From positions 34,267 to 98,266 of the forward strand of contig ML977037.1 of assembly GCA_010015675.1 (NCBI GenBank): DNA of 64,000 bases, given 5' to 3'. The translations under genes were made by a program, and so were the position numbers. This document shows, piece by piece, positions 1 to 11,363 of this stretch. Under the pieces are notes generated by a model that worked only from the letters and a program-made list of their open reading frames with translations, was not told the DNA's origin and ran no database searches. Numbering within the stretch: position 1 is the stretch's first letter; every line of letters starts with the position of its first letter. The stretch comes from Byssothecium circinans (taxonomy: Eukaryota > Ascomycota > Dothideomycetes > Pleosporales > Massarinaceae).

Positions 1-2337
1 AAGGAAGCCAAGAGCATTCGGAACAAGGAGAAAGCCGCGTCGAAGCGCAAGCCAAAGATCGAGAGCGACAGTGAGGATGACGTGCCACTGGCGAAGAAAA
101 AGCCGGCGCCGAAGAAGGCGAATGGTGTCAAGAAAGCTCCCGCCTCCGACTCCGATGCGCCTCTGGCAAAGAAGGCCCCAGCGAAAAAGACAAAGGTGAA
201 AGCGCAAGCTGCAACGCCTGCAAAGAAGGCCAAAGGCAAAGCCAAGGCCGTGGAGAAGACCGAGCAAGATGACGAAGCTCAGGAGGAAGAGGAGGAGTAC
301 CGGTGGTGGGAGGATCCGGGCAAGAGCGACGGCACGAAGAAGTGGACCACGTTGGAGCACAACGGCGTTGTCTTTCCGCCAGAGTACGAGCCCCTGCCGA
401 AGCATGTCAAGCTCATCTACGACGGTGTACCAGTCACACTGCAGAAAGACGCGGAAGAAGTGGCTACCTTCTACGGCAGCATGCTCAACTCTACTGTCAA
501 CGTGGAGAACCCCACTTTCAACAAGAACTTCTTTGAAGACTTTGTCGCCATACTGGACAAGACTGGCCACGCCAAGGACAAGGACGGCAACACTATCAAG
601 ATCAAGAAGTTCGAGAAGTGCGATTTCAAGCCCATCTTCGAGTGGTTTGACTCCGAGCGTCAGAAGAAGAAGGCGCTACCTGCGGCCGAGAAGAAGGCAC
701 TCAAGGCCGAGAAAGATGCAGCTGAGGCAGACTACATGTACTGCATGTGGGATGGGCGCAAACAAAAGGTCGGCAACTTTCGAGTCGAACCTCCAGGCCT
801 CTTCCGTGGCCGTGGCGAGCACCCCAAGACTGGCCGAGTGAAGAAGCGGGTCGCGCCCGAGCAAATCACCATCAACATCGGGAAAGAGGCAAAGGTCCCG
901 GTGCCACCGGCAGGACATAGCTGGAAGGAGGTCAAGCATGACCAAGAGGGTACATGGCTGGCAATGTGGCAAGAAAACATCAACGGCGCCTACAAGTACG
1001 TCATGCTGGCCGCCAACTCCGACATCAAAGGCCAGAGCGACTTCAAGAAGTTCGAGAAGGCTCGTGAGCTGAAGAAGCACATCGACCGTATCCGAAATGA
1101 TTATCGCCGCGACCTCAAGTCGGAGAAGATGGCTGATCGCCAGCGTGCCACGGCCATCTACTTGATCGACCAGTTCGCTCTTCGTGCGGGTAACGAGAAG
1201 GGAGAGGATGAGGCCGACACAGTCGGCTGCTGCTCTCTCAAGTTCGAACACGTTACACTCAAGCCTCCCCACTTTGTCATCTTCGACTTCTTGGGTAAAG
1301 ACAGTATCCGCTTCTACGACGAGGTTACAGTCGATCCACAGGTCTTCAAGAACCTGAAGATTTTCAAGAAATCTCCCAAGACCACTGGTGACGACATCTT
1401 TGATCGACTGACTACATCCGCCCTCAACAAGCATCTGACGAACTACATGCCCGGTTTGACCGCAAAGGTCTTCCGTACGTACAACGCCTCATGGACCATG
1501 GCTAGGCTCCTGAAGGACATGAAGGTGACGGGCTCGATTCCGGAGAAGGTCAAGGAGTACAACGATGCCAACCGACAAGTTGCCATCCTCTGTAATCACA
1601 AACGTACCGTTGCCGCCGGTCATGCTGGGTCCATGGAAAAGATGCACGAGAAGGTGAGAGAAGACCAGTTGTTTTTCCATCATCATACTAACCAAGCGAC
1701 AGATCAACGGACTCCGATATCAAGTCTGGCGGACGAAGCAGATGATGATCGGCATCGACCCCAAGATCAAGAAGAAGAAGGGCGCTGAATACTTCGAGCG
1801 CCCCGAAGATCTAGACGATGATTGGGTAAGGCAGCACATCGAGGCGCTCGTTGAAGAGCAGCGTCAGAAGATCACGAAGAAGTTCGAAAAGGACAATGAG
1901 AAGCTCAAAGCCGAGGGCGAGAAGGAGATGAAGCCCAAGGAACTCAAGGAGAAGCTTGAGGTAGCCGATGAGCTTGACAAGAAGATGCGCAAGGAGCATA
2001 AGACCGGCAAGGTTGAAGCGGAGGGCAAGGGTCCTACGGTCGAGAAGATGGCTGCGAACATCGAGAAACTTGAGCAGCGCATCGAGACGATGAAGGTGCA
2101 GATGGAGGACAAGGAGGGCAATAAGGAGGTTGCCCTGGGTACATCCAAGATTGTATGTCTGCTTTTGACTACCTGCAGAGATCAGGCTAACCGACGACGC
2201 AGAACTACATCGACCCCCGTCTCACCGTTGTCTTCTCCAAGAAATTCAACGTCCCGATTGAGCGATTCTTCTCCAAGACGCTGCGCGAGAAGTTTGATTG
2301 GGCGATCAAATCGGTTGATGAGGACTGGGAATTCTAG
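1..2337 (+). CDS. TOP1: DNA topoisomerase I (type IB), 5'-truncated by the window edge
   Basis: Type IB topoisomerase: nicks one DNA strand through a 3'-phosphotyrosine and relaxes supercoils in the nucleus. The frame is open from base 1, so the true start lies upstream. Exons are 1-1653, 1703-2152 and 2203-2337, giving 745 visible residues; introns are 49 and 50 nt. The N-terminal part is Lys/Ala/Asp/Glu-rich with SDSxxxPLAKK repeats, a disordered nuclear tail. The core carries the expected catalytic blocks: [19 protein letters not shown] (active Arg), [12 protein letters not shown] (Lys), FRTYNAS (Arg) and CNHKRT (His). The coiled-coil linker occupies about 1800-2110. The second splice joins ATT to AAC and restores SKINYIDPRL, which contains the nucleophilic Tyr. 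The protein ends in [14 protein letters not shown]. An antisense open frame here is a coding shadow. Confidence 0.97.
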
Positions 2338-4507
2338 ATGCGGCAAAGGTCTCCGGACTGTTTTCGTGGGGCTGCATTGCATTGCACCCACATGATGCCG
2401 GGATGGTGTCAGGGGTGTGCTTTCTTTCAACTGAGATATAAAGGGGGCGTTCAGTTCGGGCATGCGCCAAAGTCTGGAATCGCTTGCTCAAGTTTAGGCT
2501 GGATGAAGTGCAGTCGGAATTCTGACCCGGGGCTGTGCGTAGCTTGTATAGTACGGGCGTCTAGCACATTGCGGTGGAATGTCTTAACCAGGGGTATTTT
2601 TCTCTGCATAGCGGTCGGGTCTTTCGATTCGTGCTTGGTAGCTAGCATACTCCCGTGCAACCAATATATATAGAAACTTGTACTTGATTAAACCAGCGTC
2701 CATGATCCAGAGGACCTCAGGAATGAAGTGACTCAATGCTGACTATAATGTATTTCGCAATAAATAGGTGCGTGCAGGTAGCCGCCAGGCCTGTCCTGAT
2801 ATGTATGCGAGTGCGGGATGATCCTCAGCGACGGGACCAGTGCATGAACATCACACGCACTGGCAGACATTTTCCTTGGATCGGATCGCTTAACGAGGCG
2901 TTTAGTGGAGGTCATGTTGAAAGGATGTCCTATCGGACCATGGGCGGAAAGGTATTTCTCCAGGCATGAGGCACACGTTTTACCGAGCCCTGGAATAGCG
3001 TTAGGATACTGAGTAGCGGTCAAACTTCAACACGACGGATGACTTCATTTGCCTGGCTCGCTCTGCGTAGGCTTGTACTTTGTAGGCGTTTGCAGGTGCC
3101 CAATAGACGGTGCTTCATGTGCGTGTCCGTTTCTTCTCCGATGCGGGTGTGCCTGCAGCTGCCACTGTACCACAAAGATGGCGAACCTACCCTCAACCAC
3201 CGCCTTCTGCAGCGTTCCTACGCTACTCACCGTAGAACATTCTACGGGCAACATGGAGAAGAGAAAAAGTAAAGGCGGTCAGCCACAATAGTTGCATTCC
3301 CAGTCACTAGTCTTCGTCTGGCTTCTCCGCAAAGCTACAAATGCACGAGCGTTTCTTGGGTGATCGACGATGCGGGAAGTTTTGCTTTGCTTATATTTGT
3401 CGGCCACGGACGACGTCTGTCGAACCATGGGCGATGCAGATGGCAGCGAGACGTGGACGTTCGGCAAAGCTGCGAGACGTGGGTTGAGTCGGGTCGAGAT
3501 GAGTTGGCCTGCAGGCCAGCAGTGTGTCGTCCTGTCCTTTCCTTTCTATCAACGACAATATGAGCGAAATGACCAAACTGCCCCTGATCCAGAACTGTCC
3601 TGCGACGTCGAAGGATCTCCAGGGAGTGCGGGAACGCGCCGGCATCCGCTTGGCGACAGACACTCTAGCCAGTCACCCGTGTTGGAGCATCAGGCCAGGA
3701 CGCTTGCGTAGGAGGGGAACGCGCAGGCGTTGGGTGCCTTACTGCCTGTGCCTGTTGTGTATGGCACGTCATCCCCATCTTGGTGATGCAGGGGTCAGAT
3801 GCAGACGGTGCCTTTGGGCTGCCCAGAGGGTGCAGAGGGTGCAGAGGGTGCGGTGTAGCCACGGCGATGTGTGCATGGATAGCTGCCAGTGCCTGCGTTC
3901 TTGTAGCCACCCAAGCTCACTGACTGTTGACAGACAGGGCATGGCATCCTCTCAGGTTTTCTCAGGCTCTCTTAGATACCAAATATCTACTAGATAGCCA
4001 TTTCTTCTCCCGCGCTCGCGCTGCTTCCGCCGTCCGCCCCTGACTCCTGTCCATCTCCTCCCTCGTACTCTCCTCCCCGTACTCGATGCTTTGATGAATT
4101 AAACCACTGCCATTCCGTCTACCTTGTCCACCTCGTGCCCACCGTCCCGCATCCATTCGCATCCTGCAGCACTTGCTGAAACTTTCCCTCTCCCCAATCT
4201 TGCGCATCCCCACACCCCCTGCAATTGCTTGCCGTACGCATACACTACAAAGCCAGGCCCCCGCCGCACCTAACCTAAGCAAAAGGCGAGTCGGTCCCCT
4301 GCTGCTGGCTCTCTGGCCGTATCATTTCGACAACTCCATCGTGAGCGACGCCAGCCTGCACGCCCTTCCTCGCCATACCGTCTTCTGCCCCGTGCAGCAG
4401 ATCGATTGATTGCGGTCATCACACAGCGACGCCCATCCAGACAGAATTCGAACCCTCTGGTTTCTCCGCACATCTAGAGAATATCACACACTCTTGCGCT
4501 GGCGACC
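2338..4507. other. Intergenic: TOP1 3' region and promoter of the SDR gene
   Basis: No frame here has a recognisable domain or a credible exon structure. The last 500 bases before the next ATG are pyrimidine-rich (CT runs about 4000-4240), as often seen in fungal promoters and 5' leaders. A short tandem repeat lies at 3824-3852. Nothing else could be supported. Confidence 0.6.
3824..3852. repeat. Short tandem repeat, 9-nt unit
   Basis: The unit CAGAGGGTG occurs three times in a row, followed by CGGTG. It is a small minisatellite in non-coding DNA with no evident function. Confidence 0.8.
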
Positions 4508-5867
4508 ATGGAGGATGCGAAGGCGGGCAACCCCGCGACAGGCGAGAAGCCCGCCGTCTTGATCATTGGCGGTCTGGGTGCGTCACACACCAAGCATCAG
4601 GGGGCACATTGGGCGGAATCGAGGTACTGACGACTCTGCGCAGGCTACACCGGCCAGTTCCTCGCCAAGTACATACACGACAACGACCTCGCATCCGAGC
4701 TGCGCGTCGTCGACAAACATCTCCCGGAGCTTGCCTGGCTTGCATCCGAGGTTAAGGAGGTCATCACCAAGGAGCGCTTCGTGCAGGCCGACGCATCGAG
4801 ACAACGTGCGTCTTACATTCTCCACATGTCTACGCTTTTACCCCGGGGGCAGACATAATGTATGGGGTAGCTGGGGCCGGCCATAAGCTGACGCTGAACA
4901 GAGTCCTTCCCGCGAATATTCAACCGCGCAAACGGCAAAGAGTTCGACTATGTTTTCAACTGCGGCGGCGAGACGCGCTACTCGCAGGATGATGAGGTGT
5001 ACAAGATGCGCTCGTACGGCCTCTCCATGGCCATGGGCAAGGAGTCGGCAAAGCGCAAGGTCAAGTGCTACGTCGAGTGCAGCACCGGCATGGTCTACAA
5101 GCCCGATGCGAACCCGCGCAAGGAAACAGACAAGCTGAAACCGTGGTGCAAGCTGGCAAAGTGGAAACTACAAGCTGAAGACGACCTTGCCAAGGTCGAG
5201 GGCCTGAATCTGATGGTGATGAGGATGGCGCATGTCTACGGCCCGTACACGAGGAAGTTCCTGAGCACGATGCTGTGCATGGCGCGGGTATACCAGTATT
5301 TGGGCAAGGAGATGAGATATCTATGGAAGGAGGATCTCAGGACGAACACGGTGCATGTGGACGATGTGGTGATGGCGCTGTGGACGGGCGCCGAGTGGTA
5401 TGTCCAGGGAACGCAACTACCCAGGAAGCCGACGCCCATCTTCAACATCGTGGATCACGGTAATACATGTACGCCACTCCTCTCCTCTTCCTCCCTGTAG
5501 AATGCTGACTGGTTTCATAGCACAGGGAGTCACCTCTCGCCTTATGAAGGAAACCTTCAACATCCCCACCGGCTTCTACGGCACGCTTATCTCCGCCTTC
5601 GCCCGATTGAACCTCAACCACGTAGTCGACGAAGTCAACGACGAGACGCTAGACCCGTGGGCCGACTTGCAGGCAAAGGCAGGAATCAGCAAGAGCACGC
5701 CACTGAGTCCATTCATGGAGTCGGAATTATTGAGGGACACAGATCTCAGTTTAAATGGAAGTCTGTTTGAAAAAGAGACGGGATTCAAGTACAAGCACGA
5801 GAAGCTTACCAAAGAGGGGGTGGAGGAGGTGATAGAGAGCTACAAGAGGATGGGATGGTGGCCGTAG
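4508..5867 (+). CDS. NAD(P)-dependent epimerase/dehydratase-like protein (extended SDR)
   Basis: Exons 4508-4577, 4644-4805, 4902-5468 and 5521-5867 give 381 residues. The N-terminus has the Rossmann dinucleotide motif VLIIGGLGYTGQFLAKYI, rebuilt exactly across the first splice. Next come an NCGGETRY strand, VECSTGMVY (the Ser/Thr region of the active site), VMRMAHVYGP and VHVDDVV, all typical of extended SDRs. The third donor is placed at 5469 rather than 5460 because this restores the family block DHGNTSQG. The canonical YxxxK pair is not evident: the matching stretch reads PWCKLAKWKLQAED, with Cys or Leu where Tyr is expected. The protein may therefore bind NAD(P) without standard SDR chemistry. 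Substrate unknown. Confidence 0.85.
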
Positions 5868-6577
5868 CCAGTTGCTTGCTCGACTTGGATTCGCTCCTTC
5901 TACTTCCGCTCCAGCATCAGCATCACCACATCTATTTCGACATCTCGTATCTCGCATCTCCACGACCTGACGGCCGCCTCTGCATAAGACGCATTGTCTG
6001 GAGCGTTCCTACATAGTCCGATCCTTTTCCACTTGAGCACCACTTCCCGCCAGCCATCAACAAAGCCCGAAATGGCAGCAGATTTTCGGTACCGATTTTT
6101 TCTTCAATTTGAACGATGAGATCCCTGGCGGGGAAGGATTTTTTTGGCGATGGGGTTTTTATCTGCATTTGATGGTTGAGCTGAAGATTGCATCAATGGC
6201 TACCTACGCTTTTCTCGTATCTTTTAATTTGTGTTACATACCCCCGAAATTCATATTGTTATCGAGTATTTTGTTGATGTTGAACTCTGCGATGATTCAG
6301 AAGTGCATGATTGCTGCCTTGGGGGTGTGAATCGCCCGTCACCCTTCTAGGATTACATAATAAAGACAGCGATGTAACGCTTTCTATTCGGGCTTTCTTG
6401 GAGTGTCCGTGACTTGAACTAGAACCCTCCACCTACCAGCGCTCGGTAGACAGGTCCGGTCCTCATCTGAGTATACTGTCAAGTATACTCGCTCCTTCGG
6501 CACCATCTCAACCCCACGAGCAGAAGTGACCACCTATCCGCAACCTCATCAGCGCCCATTACACGCTTTTTCCTTTT
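5868..6577. other. Intergenic between SDR and 2EXR genes (convergent 3' ends)
   Basis: Two converging genes end on either side. There are T-rich stretches around 6100-6170. No open frame here has a recognisable product. Confidence 0.6.
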
Positions 6578-7687
6578 TCAAAACACAGCCTCTACATGCT
6601 CACCCTCCTGCTCCCTCACCCTCTCCGCAATCTCCCTCCTCGCCCTCTGCCTGTATATCTTCCTTAGCGGATCCCCATGCTGCGCCCACGTCGCCACCTT
6701 ACTCAACGCCCTCTTAGCCACCACAATCCGCTTCAAGCAGGGATAATACTGCCTAAACGCCTGCATATTATTCTTCTCGAGATAGTCGCCAAAGTCCCTC
6801 CAGTGCGGGCGGATCGTTGTGATAGCTTTCAACTGCGCGGGGATACGGTTGGTGGCCCAACCTTCGAGTGCTCCGTCTGGACCATCTTGACGGCCAAACG
6901 ACGGGATCTCGCCGGGGAAGATGAAGGTGTTGAGCGAGTAGGTGAGCGTGGCGGTCTCGAGGTAGATCTTGCGGCATACAGCAGGGAGGTGGAAGGCCGT
7001 GCGGATCTTCTTGCGGCTGGGACCTGGCGTGGCAATGGTGGCGTAGTATGGGGATTCGGTGCGTAGAGTAGGCGTGCTGGCCGTGGGGCAGCTTTTTGCT
7101 AATGGTGGGACCTCCTTGGATTGATCCTTGGATTGATCGAAAGTGGTTGCTGAGTCGACCTTTGTTGTAAGCGTATCATCGGATTTGGCGTCAGTCTCAT
7201 TGTTGTCAGAAGGTCGAAGACGCATCTCGATAGCCATGCCGCCCATAGCGTAAGCCCATATCTTCTTCCTTATCTTCTCCGGGAGGCGAAGGAGGGGTGA
7301 CTCGTTGAAGTTACGGTTGACACTGTAGCCGCATTAGTTAGTGAACATGAGTGGGAATTCGTGAACTTACGCATCAACTAGATAGTCTGGAATCGGATCC
7401 ATACTCACTAACCCGTCCGCATTGATGTTGACTGGGTACAGGCGGTTAGGAGGCGTTGGCCGTTGAAGTGCCTGTAGATACTTCTTGCCAACGGCTGTTC
7501 TGCGCTTCCGGGTATTTGGCTTGGTGACCTTGAACGGGATCTTGCTCTGTGTTTCCTTCTCTTTGAGAGGCTCTGCAGGAGACATGACCATGATCCAAGG
7601 ATAGATGCAGTGAATCTTAACCTTTTTTGTGGTCTTCTCCGACTCGAAGGGAGCTGTTTTTGGTGTTGTTGGTTTGACGCGAGCCAT
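6578..7687 (-). CDS. 2EXR-domain-like fungal protein (paralogue A)
   Basis: Two exons (7371-7687, 6578-7322; 48-nt intron) encode 353 residues. The splice creates NESPLLRLPEKIRKKIWAYA, the LRLPxEIRxxIWxYA signature of the fungal 2EXR/DUF7730 family. A middle block FHLPAVCRKIYLETATLTY matches the second conserved element (LPxVCRQIYxETATLxY). The N-terminal 105 residues are basic and Lys/Thr/Pro-rich; the C-terminus is Arg/Glu-rich. Function is not established for the family; F-box-like or structural roles have been guessed. A related gene lies at 12250-13061 on the other strand, on the far side of a pseudogene. Confidence 0.8.
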
Positions 7688-8592
7688 GATGAAAATATGG
7701 ATTTAAACTATCCTTAAAAAAGATGACGATGAAGATGACGATGAAGATGAACGTGAGAGTGGGAGCAGGTCGAGGACTTGCTTTCCCACTCTGATGATGT
7801 CGAAAGGCGACCTGGTCTGTGCGTCAGTGAAGATGAGCGGAGACAATAAAGATAAGAAGTGGAGGATAATAAGACATTCTCCTACCAGATTATACAATCA
7901 TGGAAGAACGTTCTTGAGAGACAGGAGAATATGATTTGTATTGCATGCGATGCACTGCTTTTAGGCAGGTTTGGACGTCTAGTTATGGTGTTGTAGGACG
8001 AAAGAGCGGAAGGTGCGCCTTCTGGTATGCGGTGTGCGGTCAGTAGGGCATGTGTTTCGAAAGTTACACCAGAAATGCCTGTACTTGAAATGAAGGCTGA
8101 TGATCGTATCGTTGTCAAAGAGAGGCCATTCTTTGGAGCGTGTAAAAACGAATACATCCCTGTTCAGGTGAGTGTGGCTTTCATGGAGTAATGAAATTTG
8201 GCACTGGGGTAGAAATGAGATGATAGCTTATCAAATCAGTAACCTGCGTAGCTTTGCCAGAGTTTTGAATGGGATCTGAATACGATCGCTACTGCCGGTT
8301 TTCACGGCTTCGCGAGAGGGCAGATCTAGTATAGCAGTAAGCCATGCGCGATGTAGAGAAGAGAAGGAGAAGAGCTTTGAGGCGCTTTTTTGTCCACTTC
8401 ATATACGCCGGGCGCCCCACTGTCACGTGAATGCTGTGAAGCTGTAGACTGTGTCAGGTAAAGGTGAGTATGCTGGCGCACGTACTCACCTGTTGGTATG
8501 AAATTTCAAGGTCCCTCATCCCAATGATTAGGTGAGGTCTTTTCGGCAGAAAAAGGATGTATCCCACTAATCTATAGTTCTCATCCGTGCTT
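7688..8592. other. Intergenic between 2EXR gene A and the DUR3 pseudogene
   Basis: No supportable gene. A GAT/GAC/GAA trinucleotide-like repeat lies at about 7720-7752 and produces a spurious poly-Ser frame on the minus strand. Confidence 0.6.
7720..7752. repeat. Imperfect 12-nt tandem repeat (GATGACGATGAA)
   Basis: The 12-base unit is repeated about two and a half times just upstream of the 2EXR gene's start codon on the minus strand. It lies in the promoter or 5' leader and is probably a simple-sequence expansion. Confidence 0.75.
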
Positions 8593-10215
8593 TTAACGCG
8601 TCCTCCGGAAAGCGTCCCTACCAATCCTTCCCACCAGCTCCCCAAAGAAGCTTCTTGTTTCCCAAATCGGCAGGAAGCAACTCACGAAAGTCGATCCAAA
8701 AACCCAGAGAAATGAAATGACTACCCAAGCTGTAAAGAAGCCCTTGCTGAATATATACTGGGAGAAGAACATCGGCATCGGTATGAGACAGTCCATAATG
8801 AAGGTTAAAACGAAAGAAGCTATGCAGGCAAGCTTGAAAGCGGAGCGGAGCTTAGAGGGCTCATTTTCAGCGCCGAACTCGATACGCAAAGCTTGCTCGG
8901 TTTCGGATGTGATAGCGGGAGTCGGCGTCAATGTAGGCTTAGGGCTTTCCGATGATGGCGCGCTTTTTCTTCCTCCATCGTCTTTGCCGTTGTTGCCTCT
9001 TCATTTGGTTTAACTACACCTTCTGCCATGGTACCCTGCGTGACTAGAATGGCATTGATGCTTCTAGTCACCTCCCAGTCAAACTTATCAGGTCTGATGA
9101 GCGACACAGCGACTGTGACAATCAGCACAGTCATGATCGCTGCGAGATTGCCAGCAAGCTTTAGGTACTCTTGGCCTGTAGTAGCTACAGTGACCACATC
9201 GTAGTACTGTTTCGTCACCGTGAGCCAGGCAATAATACCAGCAGCAAGGCCAACGACACATCCGGAGACGGCACCAAGTCGCGACTGCTTCATCCAAGTG
9301 ATGCTAAAAGCAGCTGAGAAAACAGCTCCACCAATGGATGGCCCCATGACCCTGCGTCATGTTATCATCAAGTTTCGGCTCTGCCAGTAGGTACTACTCA
9401 CAGGAATAGCCACCCTAGGTCGATGCTTGCTGCAATCCGAATACATGCGAAGACTGCCATCGTCAAGCCAAAAAACGCAGATCATGATATGGCTCACAAA
9501 GATGAGCTACTTGGGTGTGGCTTTGGGCTGAATGTAGGTCTTGTATACATCAAAGGTTAGTAGACTCGACACTGCGATCAGCTCGGCCGATGCACAGGAT
9601 GTCGCAGCCATAAACAACATGATTAGTAGCGCAACAGCGCCACTTTGTCCAAGAAGTGTGCTCGCCGCCTATGCTGCAGCAAGACCTGACTATATCTCTG
9701 TGGATGTTGGCTTGTTGGGATACGTTGGGAAGCGCAGGTTCTCTGCCAAAGCAGCGGCAGCTAGGCCCAACGTAGTCGGAAATAAAATTGGAATAGCGAA
9801 CCAGGCAAGCCCGCTCACGATGTATGCTCGTACCGCTGTTGTTGGGCGCGAAGCAATGGCACGTTGCCAGTAGGCTTGATCGAGGAAGACGGTACCCGAG
9901 CCTGAACAAAGCTGGATAACACCAAATATTGGACCAGTATTCGATTTAAGGTTGAGGTAGGAGCCATTATTGCTGCCATCGATTGGTCTTGTTGTCGCAG
10001 CTTGCTTCAAAAGGTCGTACATGGCTCCAGGTGAGCCTATAAGCGGACTTGTAGCGGAGGCGTGAAACATGAAGTATAGAATAATGATCATGATAATTAG
10101 CGTACGCAAACCACCGAGGATCACATATGTGCAAACACCTGAAGTTTTCAGTCTTATTGCTGGCTAATAGGCAGGCTCATTCACCAGTCGGAATCAAGAA
10201 GATGGCGGCGTAGAC

Positions 10216-10363
10216 CTAATAGGGGCTATAAAGTTAGCAAAACCCAACAAAGCTCACCTAAGAGTGTTTCAGTGTGTATTCTATTAGATGGGTTGTCTTG
10301 ATTAGGGAAGGCCAAAGTCTCAAAGATCAGTGAGCGGAATTTGTACTTGGGGGTTTTACTGAC
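10216..10363 (-). repeat. Introner-like intron, copy C (148 nt)
   Basis: This lies in the DUR3 pseudogene between TGMN and VYAAIFLIPTG, an exact phase-0 join. The donor is GTCAGT and the acceptor ATTAG. It shares with copies A and B an AGTACAAA-like block near the donor, AGACTTTGG followed by TTCCCT in the middle, and TTTGCTAACTT (branch site) about 20 nt from the 3' end. It is the most diverged of the three copies. Confidence 0.75.
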
Positions 10364-11039
10364 GTTCATCCCGGTAAGCGCTGTGAGAACCGCTGAGCCA
10401 CCTAGAAGTAGCTGGAGTTGCGGCCATCGCGAGTTGGATGGAGGGTCATGAGGGCCAAGTTTATAGCGGTTATTACTAATATCTACTTGCTTCACACGGG
10501 ATGAATCCTCTAGGCATGTGCTTTTCACATGCTCGCTTGGTTAAGGTCGCACCGTATAAATTCGAGCCTTACTGTTTCTCTCACCCATCTTCCTTTCTTC
10601 ATCCACGCCTCGCATACATGGCTTCCCCTTTCAATATGAAGAATCCTTCGGCTGTCCCCATCCCTGGGGCACCCAGAAGTAGTTGGCTGTCAACTAAGAT
10701 ATTCGTAACGAAGGTGAAAAGCGTGAAGACAAGGTGTGCACACATCCATATCGTGCGTAGATGATCTCGAGATAAGCATGACAGCGAGACGCGTTCTGTT
10801 TGACTTTACAAGCCAAAATGCTGAACATGAGAATCTGGACAGTAGCACCAGCGGCATACCAGAAAGGGCCCGGCAACACTATAGGTATACGCGACCTGTT
10901 ACTGATTAGGGTTGAGCTTCTCCACGAATCCTTGCTACTTACGGTTGAACTCTGGAGCATTGTCGCGGCCCATGTCCACGCCAAAACAATGCCGGATGCA
11001 ATGAGGCCTGGCTTGACTGATCGGGAAGCGGTGTTGGAC

Positions 11040-11170
11040 CTGGGGTGAAAAGTTAGCAAAGCTCCTCCAAGGGGATGTCGGTGCGCTTCGTGTGAATTGT
11101 TAGACAGGGAGATCCAAAGTCTTAGAGCCACGCAGTGTTCAGCGCACTTTGTACCCAGAAGATGACCAAC
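11040..11170 (-). repeat. Introner-like intron, copy B (131 nt)
   Basis: This lies in the DUR3 pseudogene just before SNTASRSVKPG. Aligned to copies A and C, the donor is GTTGGT, off consensus; the acceptor is CCCCAG. It shares TGGGTACAAAGTGC, GACATCCC and TTTGCTAACTT with copy A, and AGACTTTGG with copy C. It is about three times longer than ordinary introns in the window. Confidence 0.8.
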
Positions 11171-11363
11171 TCTTCAGACTGTTTGTCCGAATACATGGTG
11201 TATCGATTTTGCAGCTATGTTATGCCTATCATTAGGAAGGCGAAGAAAAAACCAATCCCAACGACGACGGCTACTCCCCATCAGTGTTGCTCACTAGGTC
11301 CCGGAATACGCACTCACCATATCCGACGCCGACTGGGAGCGTTGTAGTTGCAGAGACCGCCAT

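Larger units (their letters stand above)
8593..11363 (-). pseudogene. Decayed urea active transporter (DUR3-type sodium:solute symporter)
   Basis: Minus-strand translation across several frames recovers nearly a whole DUR3-like urea permease. It starts MAVSATTTLPVGVGYG at 11363. Later blocks include SRSVKPGLIASG, AWTWAATMLQSSTV, GPFWYAAGATVQI, LLLGGSAVLTALTGMN, IGSPGAMYDLLKQA, GTVFLDQAYW, FPTYPNKPT and [16 protein letters not shown]. Lesions: in-frame TAG codons at 11215-11217, 9690-9692, 9669-9671 and 9507-9509; a frameshift near 10735-10748; a 1-base insertion near 9466-9476; a frameshift near 8945-8980; and an extra segment at about 10415-10680. Introns still recognisable are 11274-11317, 11040-11170, 10896-10942, 10216-10363, 10139-10184 and 9352-9401. 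The intact version would be a multi-pass plasma-membrane urea importer. Confidence 0.9.

Noticed and set aside
676..1434. 252-codon antisense open frame within TOP1
   Set aside because: It mirrors the conserved topoisomerase coding strand, has no domain of its own and is explained by codon bias on the opposite strand.
4440..4475. tRNA B-box-like word (GGTTCGAAT on the minus strand)
   Set aside because: No matching A box, acceptor stem or cloverleaf around it.
8593..11363. RIP as the cause of the DUR3 pseudogene stops
   Set aside because: Only one stop clearly fits CAG to TAG at CpA; two look like TAC to TAG, and there are insertions and deletions, so ordinary decay explains it better.
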